DNA from: Chromera velia | Taxonomy: Eukaryota > Sar > Chromeraceae | Direction: 5' to 3' | DNA length: 64,000 bases | NCBI GenBank assembly: GCA_018398765.1 | Contig: JAHBMJ010003770.1 | Coordinates: forward strand, 8,662 to 72,661 | Part shown: piece after piece, positions 12,110-24,900 of the stretch | Numbering within the stretch: position 1 is the first letter of the stretch | Layout: the number at the start of each line of letters is the position of its first letter | The notes under the pieces: model-generated | What the model was told of the DNA's origin: nothing | Seen by the model: the letters and a program-made list of their open reading frames with translations, nothing else | Databases searched by the model: none | Position numbers and translations under genes: made by a program

Positions 12110-12274
12110 GCAATCTTTCCCAACTCTGTTCCGTCAGCGGCCGTCAGGCAGCTGGATCGTATTGTGGGAGAGTCTGTGTCTTCTGTTTCTGCACCTGTCC
12201 CTTTCCCTCCTCTATTTGCAGCAGGCTCTCAACTTCAGGCAGGCCACCTGGAGTTGCGAAGTCAGCAGTAGGAG

Positions 12275-13667
12275 GTGGGGGGTGGAGAGGAAAAGGAAAA
12301 GCAGTCAGGGCAGGGTTGCGAACCTGTTCAGGCAGCGCAGCCAGCAGAGAAAGAGGGAAAAGGAGAAGTCGTCCTACCAGACATTCTAGATAACGATTTG
12401 TTGTTTGGCTTCAACTTGCTTGGGGAGTCTGGGGGGGATGCAGCCTTTGCTAGCTTTCTTACACATGAAGGAGAGCAGCAAGGCAGCAGAGAAACGGAGG
12501 GAGTACAGGAAGCACAGGATGATAAGAAAGTGCAGGGAGCACAGGAAGGGAAGAGGATGCAGGGAGCACAGGACGATAGTAAGAAGGGTGAAAGGAAGAA
12601 AGTGAAGAGAGAAGGAAATGGATTCAGGAAGGTGCCACAGAGACTTGTGGTGGATAAAAAAGTGGTCGACCAGATGATGAAGCAAGTGAACCTAAGGAAG
12701 GGGCACATTAATGCAAAGGAAGAGGAGGTAGAGAAAGACCTCTTTAATGAAGCGATGCAAGGGGAATTGAAAAGCTTTGAGGAGAATAAAGTATTGAAAA
12801 TAAACGGAGTAAGAATACCACAGAAGAGAAGAGCAATGAAAACCAGATGGGTGCTGACATGGAAGATGAAAGGGAAAGAGAGAAAGCCAAAAGCCCGTCT
12901 TGTGTGTAAAGGATTTCAAGATGGCTGAAAGAACGTTGAGACATACAGTGGGACAGCTGCTTGGTGGGCTCTTTTGGTTTGCTTTATGTTTACATCCAGT
13001 CAGGGGTGGACGATCGGTAAGTCAGATGTGTGTACTGCGTTTCTGACTGTATTCATTCATGATGAGGTGTTTGTGCAGCTGCCAGGACGCGTCCCGATGG
13101 GTTCCCCGGAAAGATTCGCACCTGGAAATATCGGTCAGCTAGAGAGAGCCATGTATGGATTGAAAGATGCCCCTCGTCTGTATGGAAAGCATTTCAAACG
13201 GATTGCAGCAGAAGAAGGATGGGAGGAAATCGTTGAGAGTATCTTTGTGTTGAAGGATGAAGAAAAGAAGGTGAAAGCAGTGATGGCTATTCACGTTGAT
13301 GATTTGCTCATTTTTTCTGCTAACTTTGCTCATAACTTTGAACCTTTGAGACAGCGTTTGAAGATGGATGAGCCAGAAATTCTCTCTGCAGGGGATGAAA
13401 TGGGCTACATGGGTTTAGAGGTGAGAAAGAATGAAAGCGGGTTTGAGATCAGCTAGGAGGCATACTTGAAGTCAATTCCTGTTCAGACAGACCATTTGCC
13501 TCGCAAGTCTCTTTCCCCTGAGATGTTGAATGAAGAGAGGGAAGAAAAGAAAGAAGAAGACCTGGTTGCGGTGATGATGAAAGTGATGGGTGTGCTTGGT
13601 TGGGTGTGTCGGACGTCTGCCGATCTTGCTTTTGTTTTCAGTGAGTTGTCTCGTTATAGTTCCCGCC
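12275..13667 (+). pseudogene. pol: copia reverse transcriptase remains
   Basis: A charged linker is followed by RT homology from about 12640: TRWVLTWKMKG, KPKARLVCKGF, a palm motif region IHVDDLLIFSAN near 13290-13325, and the copia-like run SADLAFVFSELSRY just before the nested insertion at 13668. The segment is broken and is a fossil. Confidence 0.85.
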
Positions 13668-14787
13668 ATAGGGGTATAAGAACGGAGGGGGGGTAGCGTT
13701 TGAGCTCTTAGGACTCCAGATCCGATGGGGTCCCCCCCGTTCGAGCTCTAGGGAGATCAGACCCCTGTGAACGGGGACCCCCCCGTTCGGAGAGCTCTAG
13801 GTGAGAAAAAGTGCTAGGTCATGAAGAGAACCTAGATGATGACCTTTATAAAGCCTAAACTATTCTCCACTCTAACTCAAAACATACTTAAACTTCTGAA
13901 ATTCTAGCTAAAATCTTATTGTAACATTTTGTAACTTGAATAAAATTAACTTCAGCATTAATTGAATTCAACTCTATCATGAGGTGTCATTAATTAGCTT
14001 CTAATTCTTTCTAATTTGTCATCAAACAAAGAATGGCAGAGGCAGAAACACTTGCAATATAGACATTAGGTGATCGATGTGCCCTTATGTATCAGAGCAG
14101 TCGTTGTGCGCCTGCAGAAAGACAGCCAAAATTCTTGGTGAGCCAGTCAGATTCTCTTCTGGCTCATCGGTGTTGTCTCCCGTCTTTTCGGACTTCCTCA
14201 ACAAGATCGGGGTTCCATTTCATGGCACGGTCCCAATCTTCCTTCATCTCCAGTTGGCTTCTCTTTATGTTCGGGCCAGGCCTACTTATCATGGCGGCAT
14301 AGTCCGCACTCCGCTTCGGAGGGAATCTCGAAAAAGACATTTTGAAGTATAAATCTTCACAGCATCTTGAAAGGACTTGAGAGGGAAAGACAATGAAAAA
14401 ATTAATGGTCGGCAACGGATTAGCGATCTCAATGAGGTCCGGGCTTAAGCAGCAGAATCAGCAGCAGTGAATGGTATGAGGCCATCACAGTCAGCAGCAG
14501 TGTAAGGCAAGAGAAAACAGAACAACCATACAAGAAAGCGACTGTTCACAGAAGGCGGGGTATGGCAGGGCAGGTGAATCATTCAGTGACAGACTTGAAA
14601 AATTAATTTTGATTGCATGCACGAACTCTGCGCGCCCTCCCCCCCCCTGTTCGATCCGACGGGTCTCCCCCCCCGTTCACGCTCGGCGGCCCCGTCCGAA
14701 GGACGAGGCCCCTCCATCGGGCAGGCTCCTGCCTGCCCCGCCGACGGAGTCCCCCCCCCCCGTCCAAAAGAGATTTTACACCCCTAT
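13668..14787. mobile_element. hAT-like non-autonomous DNA transposon nested in the copia element
   Basis: The 1120-bp insert has terminal inverted repeats ATAGGGGTATAA and TTACACCCCTAT. It is flanked by an 8-bp duplication with one mismatch, TTCCCGCC at 13660-13667 and TTCCCACC at 14788-14795. Copia coding homology ends at the left junction and resumes at the right one. Several subterminal repeats of the form CCCCCCGTTCGAGCTCTAGG (and close variants) sit within about 130 bp of each end, as in hAT ends where transposase binds. No transposase is recognisable. The interior has an 83-codon minus-strand frame (14164-14415) of unknown origin. Superfamily is inferred from the 8-bp duplication and the TAGGGGT terminus. 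Confidence 0.8.
14164..14415 (-). CDS. Unrecognised 83-aa frame inside the nested DNA transposon
   Basis: The open frame contains the hydrophilic run KEDWDRAMKWNPDLVEEV and an SRFPPKRSADYAAM segment. The composition is protein-like rather than repeat-derived. It might be a captured fragment of host coding sequence or a decayed transposase remnant; neither can be shown from sequence alone. No splice sites were sought because the element is non-autonomous. Confidence 0.25.
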   Translation of the reverse strand: MPTINFFIVFPSQVLSRCCEDLYFKMSFSRFPPKRSADYAAMISRPGPNIKRSQLEMKEDWDRAMKWNPDLVEEVRKDGRQHR

Positions 14788-14795
14788 TTCCCACC

Positions 14796-15476
14796 CAACT
14801 GGTTCAAAGCTTGTTGTTGCTTTGCTTGTCCTCATCAGAGCTCGTGAAAAGAACGACAGTTTGCGCTTTGAGGGCGTGGTTGATCCGAAGCTTGCTTTGT
14901 TTATGGATGTTGCGTATTCTTTTTCCCGTTGTGAAGGAAGAGGGGGCTTTGAGGCTTATTTAGTTAACAAGAAGGAAAAGATTGAAGGAATGAGAAGAAC
15001 GAATCTAGTGGCATAGAAGAGCAAACGAATCAAAAGGAAGCTGATTTCTTCGACCTCTGCAGAGCTTTGTGCGCTTGTAGATGGTGTGAAACAATCTTTT
15101 CAATGGAATCGTCTTGTAGAGGCGTTGTGGATAAAGCCGCTGGAGGTAAAGATTTATATAGATAGCGCTGCTCTCATGAAGCAATTGAAGAGTGGATATT
15201 CGAAGCGAGAGCCTCGGATGGATGGATTGTTGAAGTATGTGTAGCAGGAGTTGAGAGCGTTAAAGGCACGGGTGCTTTGGGTTTCTACTAATCGGCAGCG
15301 AGCAGACAGACACACGAAGTACAAGTTAGAAAAGGAGAGAGGGAGTCAAAGGCCTCAGGTTGAAGCGAAGAAGGAAATGCATATGAAGAGAGGAATGGTA
15401 GATTTCGTAAAGACATGTCGATCGAAAGCTAAGAAGAGAGGTGACTCTCCTGTGAATGTTCGAGTCAGGGGGTGAT
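14796..15476 (+). pseudogene. pol: copia RNase H remains and polypurine tract
   Basis: RNase H-type sequence resumes directly after the nested element (PKLALFMDVAYSF near 14885-14925, then an SAELCALVDGVKQ-like run near 15057) and continues into KVYIDSAALMKQLKSGY-like sequence. A G-rich stretch at 15466-15475 abuts the 3' LTR. Fossil. Confidence 0.75.
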
Positions 15477-15704
15477 TGTTGGAGATTGTGTCTGGGGTCG
15501 ATTGATGCCGGCCTTTCACGGCCGCGGTCCCAGGGACTTCGACCTGGGCTCAGCGTGCTACAACCTATGCAAATCTGTAACACTATAAACTGTGTATGCA
15601 CCGTGTAGGAGAAACTGATCAATCCATATTGACTTATTCAAGGAGAGGCGCATTCGCTCATCCTCTCCTCCCCGAACTCTGTTCTGATACGTGAATTCCT
15701 TATA
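15477..15704 (+). repeat. 3' LTR of the copia element
   Basis: 228-bp direct copy of 8543-8782, starting TGTTGGAG and ending CCTTATA, followed by the target duplication TAATC at 15705-15709. Confidence 0.92.
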
Positions 15705-16021
15705 TAATCTAAAATATTCTAAATTAAAGAAAAATGTCATTAATTTGTAACTATTTATTTTTTTAACTCATAAAAATAGACATTTCTTTACTTTAAAAGC
15801 TGATTGAATCAATGCATACACCCTAATATTTATTTACTTTAATTTACTTCAAAATTAGTGAAAAACAATCCAAGTCTAAAATTATAAAAAATATAATTCA
15901 ATCTAAACAAAAATTAAATGGTTATTTTGAGAGGCATGAGCCGCATGAACGAATCACTAAAACGATGGTAGTCTATTTTAGGCTTGTTGTGTATTTTTAT
16001 AACACTTACATTGCATTCCAC
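15705..16021. other. AT-rich spacer, nothing coding seen
   Basis: This is the right-hand flank of the AT-rich island that received the copia element; the left flank is 8385-8542. It ends at the stop codon of the convergent minus-strand receptor gene, so it may hold that gene's 3' untranslated region. No clear poly-A signal was assigned. Confidence 0.5.
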
Positions 16022-16707
16022 TCATAGTTCGGGGTAAGTGCCACCAATTCCTGAGCTAGCAGCTTCATTTCCTGGCCTACGCTGTTCTGCATTGCCCGAA
16101 AACAGCACTCTTCCAAATGCCCCACTAGACACTCCTTCAGCTGCAGGTGACGTTCCAGATCCTTCGGGCGGCACAGGGAATGGTGCACCCCTCTCCTCGC
16201 TTGGCCTGCTTTCTCGTGAGGCAGGAGACAGCTGACCAGCGCGATTGCCCCTCGACACTCTGAAAGCATTGAGGGGAGGTGGTCCTGGCGGAGGCACCGG
16301 ATCAAACGGAGGTTCGGTCTTTTCTTTCTGCGCCCCCTCTGCAGAAGAGAGCTCTAGAGGAGAGGGCTGGTTGTTCTCCCTGGAGCTTGGCAGATGTCCC
16401 AATGCTGGTGTATCTGGAGACCTTATCGGGGTGTATGGAATCATTGTGGGGCTGGAGGGGGTGCCACTGTAAAGAGAGCGGGAAAGTACTTCAGAGGCGT
16501 AGTACTTTGTCAGGTCCGTCTCTCTGAAGATGGAAAAGTGCTTGACGTCTTGAGGGCCGATGACGGGCATCTCATCCAGGACCTCATCTTTGAGTGCCTT
16601 GAGGATCGACGGTGCTCCAGGATTTCTCCTGAAGGGCGGGTTGAGATACGGCACCTCGTACTTGAAGTAGACCCACCATGAGAGAGCGCCGTCAACGCCC
16701 ATGGCAA
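16022..16707 (-). CDS. C-terminal cytoplasmic tail exon of the surface protein
   Basis: This is the last exon of the gene at 16022-30841 (227 residues). It opens with MGVDGALSWWVYFKYEVPYL, just after the last helix, then has a Lys/Asp-rich stretch and a long Pro/Ser/Glu-rich tail (PPFDPVPPPGPPPLN) ending at a TGA at 16022-16024. A low-complexity Pro-rich tail is consistent with docking to cytoplasmic SH3- or WW-type partners, which is inference. The many plus-strand frames over this exon are antisense shadows. Confidence 0.8.
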
Positions 16708-19700
16708 CTGCAATGTAGAGGGGAATCTCATCATTCTCCACATCTGAATGTGATACTCACTTGCAGGATACGAAAAAATGCGATTGTAAGTGACTGGAAG
16801 CTCATTTAAACCTTCCGACTGTAAGTAACAAACTCTACCAGCAGATGTGAAGTATGGGGTGGAAAGGAAATGAAATGAAAAGCTGTGAGGGAAGAACGCT
16901 ATGCAATTTAAAGGCAGATAAAGAGACACGCAAGCAGTCAGGCAGAAGAAAAGAGAGAAAAAAACGCAAAGAGTAGAAGACGGACTCATATAAGAGAAGG
17001 CGAAGGCAAGGGGGACGAAAATGACGACAAAGTTCACAAGCCTGAACAGTCTGTCTTGCTCGACGTCCTCGAAGCTCAGTCGTCCGATTCCGGTCTCCTG
17101 CGGTCAAACATAGATGCAAAGGCACAAAGTCTCGCACAAAGTGACTGACTGACTGACTGACTGACTGACTGACTGACTGACTGACTGACTGACTGTCTGA
17201 TTGACTGACCAACTGCCACTGAGTGCCTTCGACTTTCTTGACGGGCACACACACAAAAAGGTGGACAGCTTTCTTGTGAGACAGACATGTTGAAAAGCTC
17301 ACAGGCAGATAAAATGAAAGAATGACGTGCAGGAGGAAGACAACAACAGCGATTGGGCGAATCAGAGCGAGGTGAAAAGAGAAGAACACGGTTATTGAAG
17401 CGGCTGGTGAATTGGTGTGCATAAGCGAAAAGACTGCGCGTCACGCTTGATCGCGAGGGGATGCTGAGGTCCAACCAACTGACCTCAAATGTGGAGTGCC
17501 TTGCAAAAAGAGTCCCGGCCACAACTGTTGTTGCAAAGTCGGTTAGGATGATCGTGTTCTGCTCGAACACGAACCTGCGGAGGCAATGCGAGGAAGTCAC
17601 TCCTTTTTCTCGCGGATTCAATAATACAGCAAACGAGACAATTTTGGGCACTGGTCGAGCCAAAGTACAGACTCTTGTTAGAAGCTGCGAGAAGCGGATC
17701 AGACGCAGAGCACCACAATCATTTTCCCTGGCTGTTTGTTGAGGTTTTTTACTTCTTTACTTTTTTACCAGGTTGCAAAACTGAGAGACTTCGGTCTCAT
17801 CAAGGAGGTCTTCTTTTCTTTGCAGGTGATTTGGTAACGGACCTGAAAGGCTCATATGTTGAGTTCATGGCAAGCATGACTGCGGAGAGGATACAAAAGC
17901 ACAGCGAACGTGTGGAGGCCGTCGGCACAACGACTGCAACTGCAGTCATGGCAAGCCGGTATACGGTGATCACAACTTCCCAGTACTTGAACTCGGGCCT
18001 GTAGGGAAACTCGAGAGTCTGCAGTCGCGCATGTGCGTGCATGGATCTACCCTTTTGTAAGTTTGCGGCATGTGTGGAATTGGAGGAAGCGAACCATATT
18101 TCCTTTTGCACTTATTGTGCAGCAGTTGAACACGTCACACGCTCAGGTTGTTGCGTGCATATCTTTCAAGTGCGCAAAACAGTAATTGAATGACACTCAA
18201 TAGTGAGACCAGGTTCCGTATATTTCGGTGCATCTCTTCTTCCCAGCTTCTTTTTTGTTCGACTGTCTGTCTGCCTGCTAGCAGCTGAGAGCAAGTGCAG
18301 TCAAAGGACTCAAACGCATCGTTGCCCGTCTGCCGGCCTGCCCACCTCTTTGACTGTGTGTCTCTCTGTCTGTCTGTCTTTAAAAGTCCGAATGATTTCT
18401 TTTCCATATGCATCTTGTCATATGCATGAGAGGAGGAGATGAAGAAAGAAAAAGTCATGTAGTTTGTCTGTTTTTGCGTCTCTTCCTTGCTGTTGCCGGT
18501 CCTTCTGCCTTTTGGTGTGTTGCTTTGCACTGATTATCTGTTTGTCTGGCTGGCTGTGTTCCTGTCTGCTTGCTTCTTGCAGCTTGCTTGACTGTCTGTC
18601 TACTTTTCTATTGAGACTCTGCCAGTCTGTCGGTATTTCGGTGTTTCTGTGCACTTTTTTTCTGACTCACAAGAAGAAATGAAGCCCCCAATTTGCTCTT
18701 TCTGTCCACCGAGAAGATCAAAAGGGCCAACACGACTGGAAAGAAAAGGACAAGGGGGATGCCAAAGAGGGCAAGCACCACCTGCCAGGTCGTGTAGCAT
18801 TCCACTATGGATGAATTCCGCAGGACCAAATGAGATTCAATCCATCCATCTGCAAACACGTATCAAATAGAGTAGGGTGAACGGAAAGCTGGAAAACGAG
18901 TCAGCAACAGCCCATGCGAAAAAAGCAGCCAGCACCAGTACACGAAGAAAGACAGGGAGGGCGTTACTTGAAATAAAGGGCTGGAACAATTGGCGTTCAA
19001 CTGGGTGTCATTCCATTCATTTAGCAGAAGAATGGGGATTCTCAATGGTTACAAAATATTGGAAATTGCCGAAGACTTGACTATGTACCTTCATCCGGGG
19101 CGATGACAGTTGTACAGTTAAGAAGTCCGAACAGCATTTTGGAGACTGTCTGATAGAGCACAAGTGTGTACACGACGGCCACGCGGACGTATGTGGTCCA
19201 CCAGGGCAGGTGCCAGAGGTGTAGCTGTTCCCACTCAGGGACCTCTGGCCTTACGTGCCACGTGATTGCTTTGGGTCTCTCACCCGTCTGCTGCGTGCCT
19301 GGCACAACACCGCTGTGTCCAGTTTCTGTGGGAGCACCCGCCCCCGCACGAGAGCCCCCAAGGGAGATCCCGAGAAAGCGCGCCTCTTCTGCCTCTTGTG
19401 TATCCGCCCTCGCTGCAGGATAGTGGAACAAATGGTTACAATTAGCCATCGTCTTCATTCATTCATTCACTCATTCATTCATTCATTCATTCATTCATTC
19501 ATTCATTCAATCTGAGATGAACACTGCCTTTTTCTTGGAACACGAATCCACCGGGAGTACAAGAAAGCGCAGCATGCGGTCGGGCAGAAAATCGGCAAGA
19601 AGGGGGAGGAATGAGAAGAGAAGAACTCTGGAAGAAGCGAAGTTCTAAAGGACCACAGGGGTTCTTACGAGCCCTCAATCTGTCCCGCGTATATGGAAGA

Positions 19701-21301
19701 GTCGAAAGAATGGATGAGCTGACCGATCAAGGGAGTGGGCCCTGTCCCTGTCTCCTCGGCGTCTCTTCCTTCTGAGCTCTGGTCATCTCTTTTCTCGCCA
19801 CTACCCGAAGGCGGAGTAGTTGTGTCTCCCCTCACCGAGCTTTCCTTTTTTGGAACCGACATAATGGCCCAGGAGACCAACCAGATTACCGCTAGACAGG
19901 CGAAGGCACTCATTCCCATCCACTCGTCAAGAACGATCTTATTGGCTGCAATGTGGAATTTGGATACACGCAGAATGTATGATAACACGCAAGCAAAGCC
20001 GCTCATTCCCATCCGCTCGTCCTAAGCGGTCTTGTTGACTACAGCAGAGAACAAACAAGCAAAAAAAAAGCCAAGTAGTAGAAGAAAAATGTCTCGACGC
20101 TTCAAACCAAAAAATGGAGAACCGCTGCGGGCCTTGGGATTTCAGAAACAAAAGAAAAGTAATCCATGGGATCTTTTCTTAGGTAGCTAGCCAATGCACT
20201 TACTCACTTGAGCTTTGGGATTCCAGAAAGCACAAGCCAGATGTATTTTCCACAACTTCTTCAGTTGTCGCTTTGAGATTTGCAAGTGCCCCTTCCTCAT
20301 CAGACTCCCCACCTTCTGCCACACCTCCTGTCAAATGCGTCTCTAAACCCGAGTCCTCTTCTGCAGTCTTTGCTGAATGAAACTGAATGTGCCCTGCGTC
20401 CCCTTCGCCATCACCTCCTGCTCCTGTCTTGTCCTCCTTTCCGCTCTCCGTCTCCTGGTCGTCCGATGTGAGAGGGTCGAAGATGTTCGAAATGTGCTTC
20501 ATAACCGTCTCGACAATGTCGAGGTCCATCAGCGATAAGGTCTGGAAGTAGTTGGTGATCAACTTGAAAAAAGCTGCAGAAAGAGAGTATCACATTCAAA
20601 AATCCGTCCAAAGTTTTGGTCGCAATCAACAATTGGCCTGTAGAAAGCTGTAGGAAGGAGAGAAGAAAGGAAGCCTTCAATCGAAGAAAGGAAGTCATCA
20701 AAGCAACAAAGCCAAGAGAAACGGATCTGGGACTGAAATGCGAACGACACGCCCACCCCCACCCCCAAAGTCCAGTACCTTCAGCAAACCAGTCTCTCGA
20801 TTGTTCCCCGGAGCCTCCCCGTTGCCCTCCTACGCTTCCAAACCGAACAGCCGAGCGCTAAAGAAACATCTGTTACCATCCCGCCCACATTTTGAGCTAG
20901 AGAGAGAGAGAGAGAGAGAGCTGTTTACACTCAGAACTATTGGTGTGTTTAGGCCCACTCTGGCAATACTGGTCTTTTCCCCCATAGACAGGCTCGGTCG
21001 TTCACTTACCTGTCGACTGTGCCTGGCAGGATATCGAGAAGATCCCAATACCAAAGCCGTAGATGAGAAAGAATGCCCACGCAAGACCCGGATTACATGA
21101 GGAATTGTGGGCACATTCTGGACTCTGGATAAGCTGCAGTCATTCAGACGATTTTTATCTGATATCAAATTTCCTGTAGGAGCTGCAGGCTTGCAGATCT
21201 ACAGCGAAAGAAGGAGACAGCATTACGATGTTTCTCTGATAGACGGGGGCCATCGGCGGTGTTCTGGTGTGGTGCACCCTGAGCTTGTGGTTAAATTCAC
21301 G

Positions 21302-21353
<52 letters not shown>

Positions 21354-21873
21354 TGCGTATGCAGAATGACAGGCGTGCTCACGGGCTTGAAGAAGAGAAG
21401 GAAGGATCATTCATGCAAGAGCGCCCATCCATTGAACTGACAGGATGCATCCCTTTTGGGCACTCTGTACAGAGGAGACCTGTCCGATGCCCACTGCAAC
21501 TGTTTCCTGGCAGATTTTTCGCCTCGTGCTTCTCCTTGTCTGCTCCCGTAGTTGACGGCATCTGGAGAAAAGCCGGGGTTTTCTCGTCAGGTCTGGGCTT
21601 CACGTTGCCATTCTGCATTTCTTCAATCCCATCCCTCCCTCTGAAAACAGCGGCGTAATCCAACTGCTTCATTCGTATGGGTGTAGTGTGCGGATCACAA
21701 AAACTCTGCAAGGAGATTGAGGACACAAGGAAAAGGCAGTGGTTAAGGAAACGGGTCCAAGAAAGTCGACAGGATGACACAAGCAAAGGTGTTTCCCCCA
21801 CGCAAGTTTTCGAACTCCAACGGATCTTGTCACCCCTTTTGTCTAGCTGCCAGCTGCCTGCTGCCTGCTGCTT

Positions 21874-21941
<68 letters not shown>

Positions 21942-24900
21942 CCCTGTTCTTCGCTTCATTCTCTCTCCCTCTGTGCAAGGCTCTTTGGAAAAGTGTCTCA
22001 ATCTGTCGGTCTCCTCGTCCATCTGTGGATCTCTATCTGTTGGCGCCTCTGTCCGACGCTTTTGATATCGTTCACCAATCTGAAAGATCGAATCAAAACG
22101 CTGCTCGGTAAAAAAAGGTCCGAAAAGAAAAAGAAGACTCACTCGAGCGCAGGGAGTACAATGGAGAAGGGAGACCGGAAAATCACCCTCTTCAATGCTT
22201 TGAGGGACCTGCACGCAACATACGAAAGAAGCGCGGAAAAAGGGGGGGGATAGTTTTGGCGCGAAAAGATCCTCAGATAGCCACGTTGTCTTTGGCCTTC
22301 TGCATGATTGTCCTTATGGGTTGAAATCGCTTTTCTCGCGTGGAATGAAGACAAAATTAGGAGAATCGACGTCCGTGAACAGCGTTTTTTCCCCTGTGAA
22401 ACTCCGACATTCATCAAATTCTCTTCCCCAGGGCCACCGTAGTCGGGAAAAGGCATGACTCTTGGACTGACGTCCGAAGGAAGAGACAAATCCACCTCGT
22501 CTTCTAAGTCCACGCTCTTGCGAGAGGGCACCACCACATCATACGCTGTTGTCGTCAGCCAGTGAACAAAGGCTTTCAAGGGAGAGCGCAGGTTGCGAAT
22601 GGCTTTCATCTGCAGACAGTGAAGGTGCGTAGCATGTTTTGAAACCTGAATAACAGGTGAAAGACGACTACGATGTCGTTTACAAAGTGCCAAAAGAAGT
22701 ACGGGTGCCCAGAGCTTTTCCTTGTTTGTGAGGGCTTCCTGCAAAAAGCCACGAAAAAGCGACTTTGCATTTGCTCCAAGGATGAATGACTCACCGCAAA
22801 GCTGAGGGGTTTCCGAATTTCGGGACTCTTTTTTGGAAGTCGCACCTTGACCATCGAGCAGAAGCGATTGGCCAGCTTCAGAATATCGGCACCTCCCCTG
22901 CAGTCATACATACACGTGCAGTCAGAAAGCGAAAGAGAAAATTTGCAGCAATGCACAATGTTGCCGAAGTGAATTCATTTCATGGGTATCTGCTCCAGAG
23001 ACGAATAGCAGGACACAGAAGAGGTGTTCGCTACTACGGTGGGACGTAAACTTCAGCCGAATAGCACGATTCGTTGGGTGACGTATAGATCCTGTCCTTT
23101 TACCACCAAGGACATCGACTCGAAGAGCAACGTCTATCAGCCAACCTGCAGAGTGCCCCCTGAGGGCACGGCAGGCAAACTCCCGAGTCAGGCCCGTCCA
23201 TTGGAGGCATCACTTGGGAGCTGAAGCTCTCAGCAGAGACACAGGCGCCACTTCCTGCAGGTGAATGACAGCAAACAATTGGGGAACACGTGAACATTCT
23301 GTGTCACTCAATCAAATCATTAGAGGAAAGAGAGAGCACCAAAAGTCAAGCCACTTCTCTCAAAGGAGTATCGAAAAGCATTGACTGGCGCAGATATTAG
23401 AAGAGCGACGAGTCGGAAGAGGAGATGGAAGTCATGGAGGGGTCTCGAGTCGCAATTTTGCAGTACCACTCAAAGATCAGTAAAGAGGACTGAGACATGC
23501 AGCTAGTGTGTCATGCAGTCGGACTGAGCCACAGGGAAACAGAGAGGGGCTAAGTCCTCCATGCTTTCACGCCAAGGAGAGAGACGGGGAGAGAAGGCGG
23601 CGCAGACAGAAAGAGAAAGAGAAAGACAAGGAGAGCGAGACATACCTTCACTTGAGTCGCTGTTGCCGCTGCGAGCCTCCGCAGGAGAAGTGATGTGCTT
23701 TGCAGGCGTGAGCATGTACCAGTCTCTGCTCGCAGCAAGGTAGAATGAAGACGATCATGTGAATAATGTGGGTCAGCAGACTAGAAGTTGTTCTGTTCAG
23801 TGATTCGAAACAAACCTTGAAGCACATTTCAAAGCATGACTGTGACAGCGACTTTTCTTCTGACTTGTTTTCCATTTTCTTGAAGGTCTCTCAGTCTTTG
23901 TCGATCTCTGCACCTCTGTTTCTGTGCAATCTGTGAGTGGTTCTCTTATGTCAACGTCGCGTACCCAATTAATTCAGAAAGAGATACGGCAGCCGCTGGG
24001 ATTCCCCAGACAAAACCACTGTGCTGACTGACTTTGGACATTTCTGGCACTCAAATGAGAATGCCCTCATGATCGTTTGACCGTCTGCCCAGTGCTTCTC
24101 TGTCATTACAGACCACTGCGAGTGTGTGGGAAGAACCGGGAAGGGCATCAAAAAGTGGCCTGAGCGTTCCTGTCTCTCCACGCTCCTCACGGTCTGTCCG
24201 GCTCTGCACTCCACATCGGAATCCTGCAGGAACGAATTGCGACAGTGAATTCACTTTCATTATCACTCTCAACGGGGACTTCTCCACGTCACACTGTTTC
24301 CATCCGATACGATATAGACAGGAAAGGAAAGGAATGGTCTGCACGGATATCAGCCTTGCATCTGTTTTGAGTCCCTTCAAGCTAGCGTATGGACATGGCC
24401 ATACTTTCCCGAGAAATAAAGCTGAAGGTGTTGCTTCTCTGCCAGTTTCCGTTGTCCGGTTTGTTTCTTGTGACATATTTCCGCATTCAAGGCGTCCAGC
24501 ACAAAGAGTTCGTCGAAAAAAAAAGCAAATGGAATGGGGGTAAAGCCGAGCGGACTACCAAATTACGGACCTGAAGGTGAAGACACGAAGATTTCTCAAC
24601 AAAGAGCGGCGAACTTTTCTGGAGACTTCGACTGATCATCTGCAGGCACACATTCGAAAAACCCCCAAATGCAGAGACACAGCTGAAAACGACTGTCCGA
24701 TGATGTGTGCGAAAAGCTTTCTATCCGGGAGAATGTGGTGGGAATCGGAAGTCTGGCTGAAAGAGGGGGGGACTGTCCATGGCTTTAAGGACAAGACATT
24801 CGGTGATGACCACCACACTTTTCTTACAAGCCCTTCGTTTGACGGGTGGAAAGAAAGAAGCTGAAAACTCACAGCAGACCTCTGTGTCCATCCACTGAGG

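Larger units (their letters stand above)
8543..15704 (+). mobile_element. Ty1/copia LTR retrotransposon, broken, with both LTRs
   Basis: LTRs lie at 8543-8782 and 15477-15704 in direct orientation, flanked by the perfect 5-bp duplication TAATC (8538-8542 and 15705-15709). A G-rich polypurine stretch precedes the 3' LTR. Remains of gag, protease, integrase, reverse transcriptase and RNase H follow in the copia order (integrase before reverse transcriptase). The coding part is broken at about ten places, and a separate DNA element is inserted at 13668-14787. The LTRs are about 95% identical apart from a 12-bp length difference, which suggests a moderately old insertion, now a fossil. It landed in an AT-rich island between the EF-hand gene and the surface-receptor gene. 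Confidence 0.92.

Noticed and set aside
16038-16681. Plus-strand frames antisense to the receptor's last exon
   Set aside because: The minus-strand exon is supported by splice phase and by the preceding membrane exons; the plus frames lack any support.
21905-21940. Possible Z-DNA or regulatory GT tract
   Set aside because: GT tracts are scattered throughout introns and spacers here; nothing ties this one to regulation.
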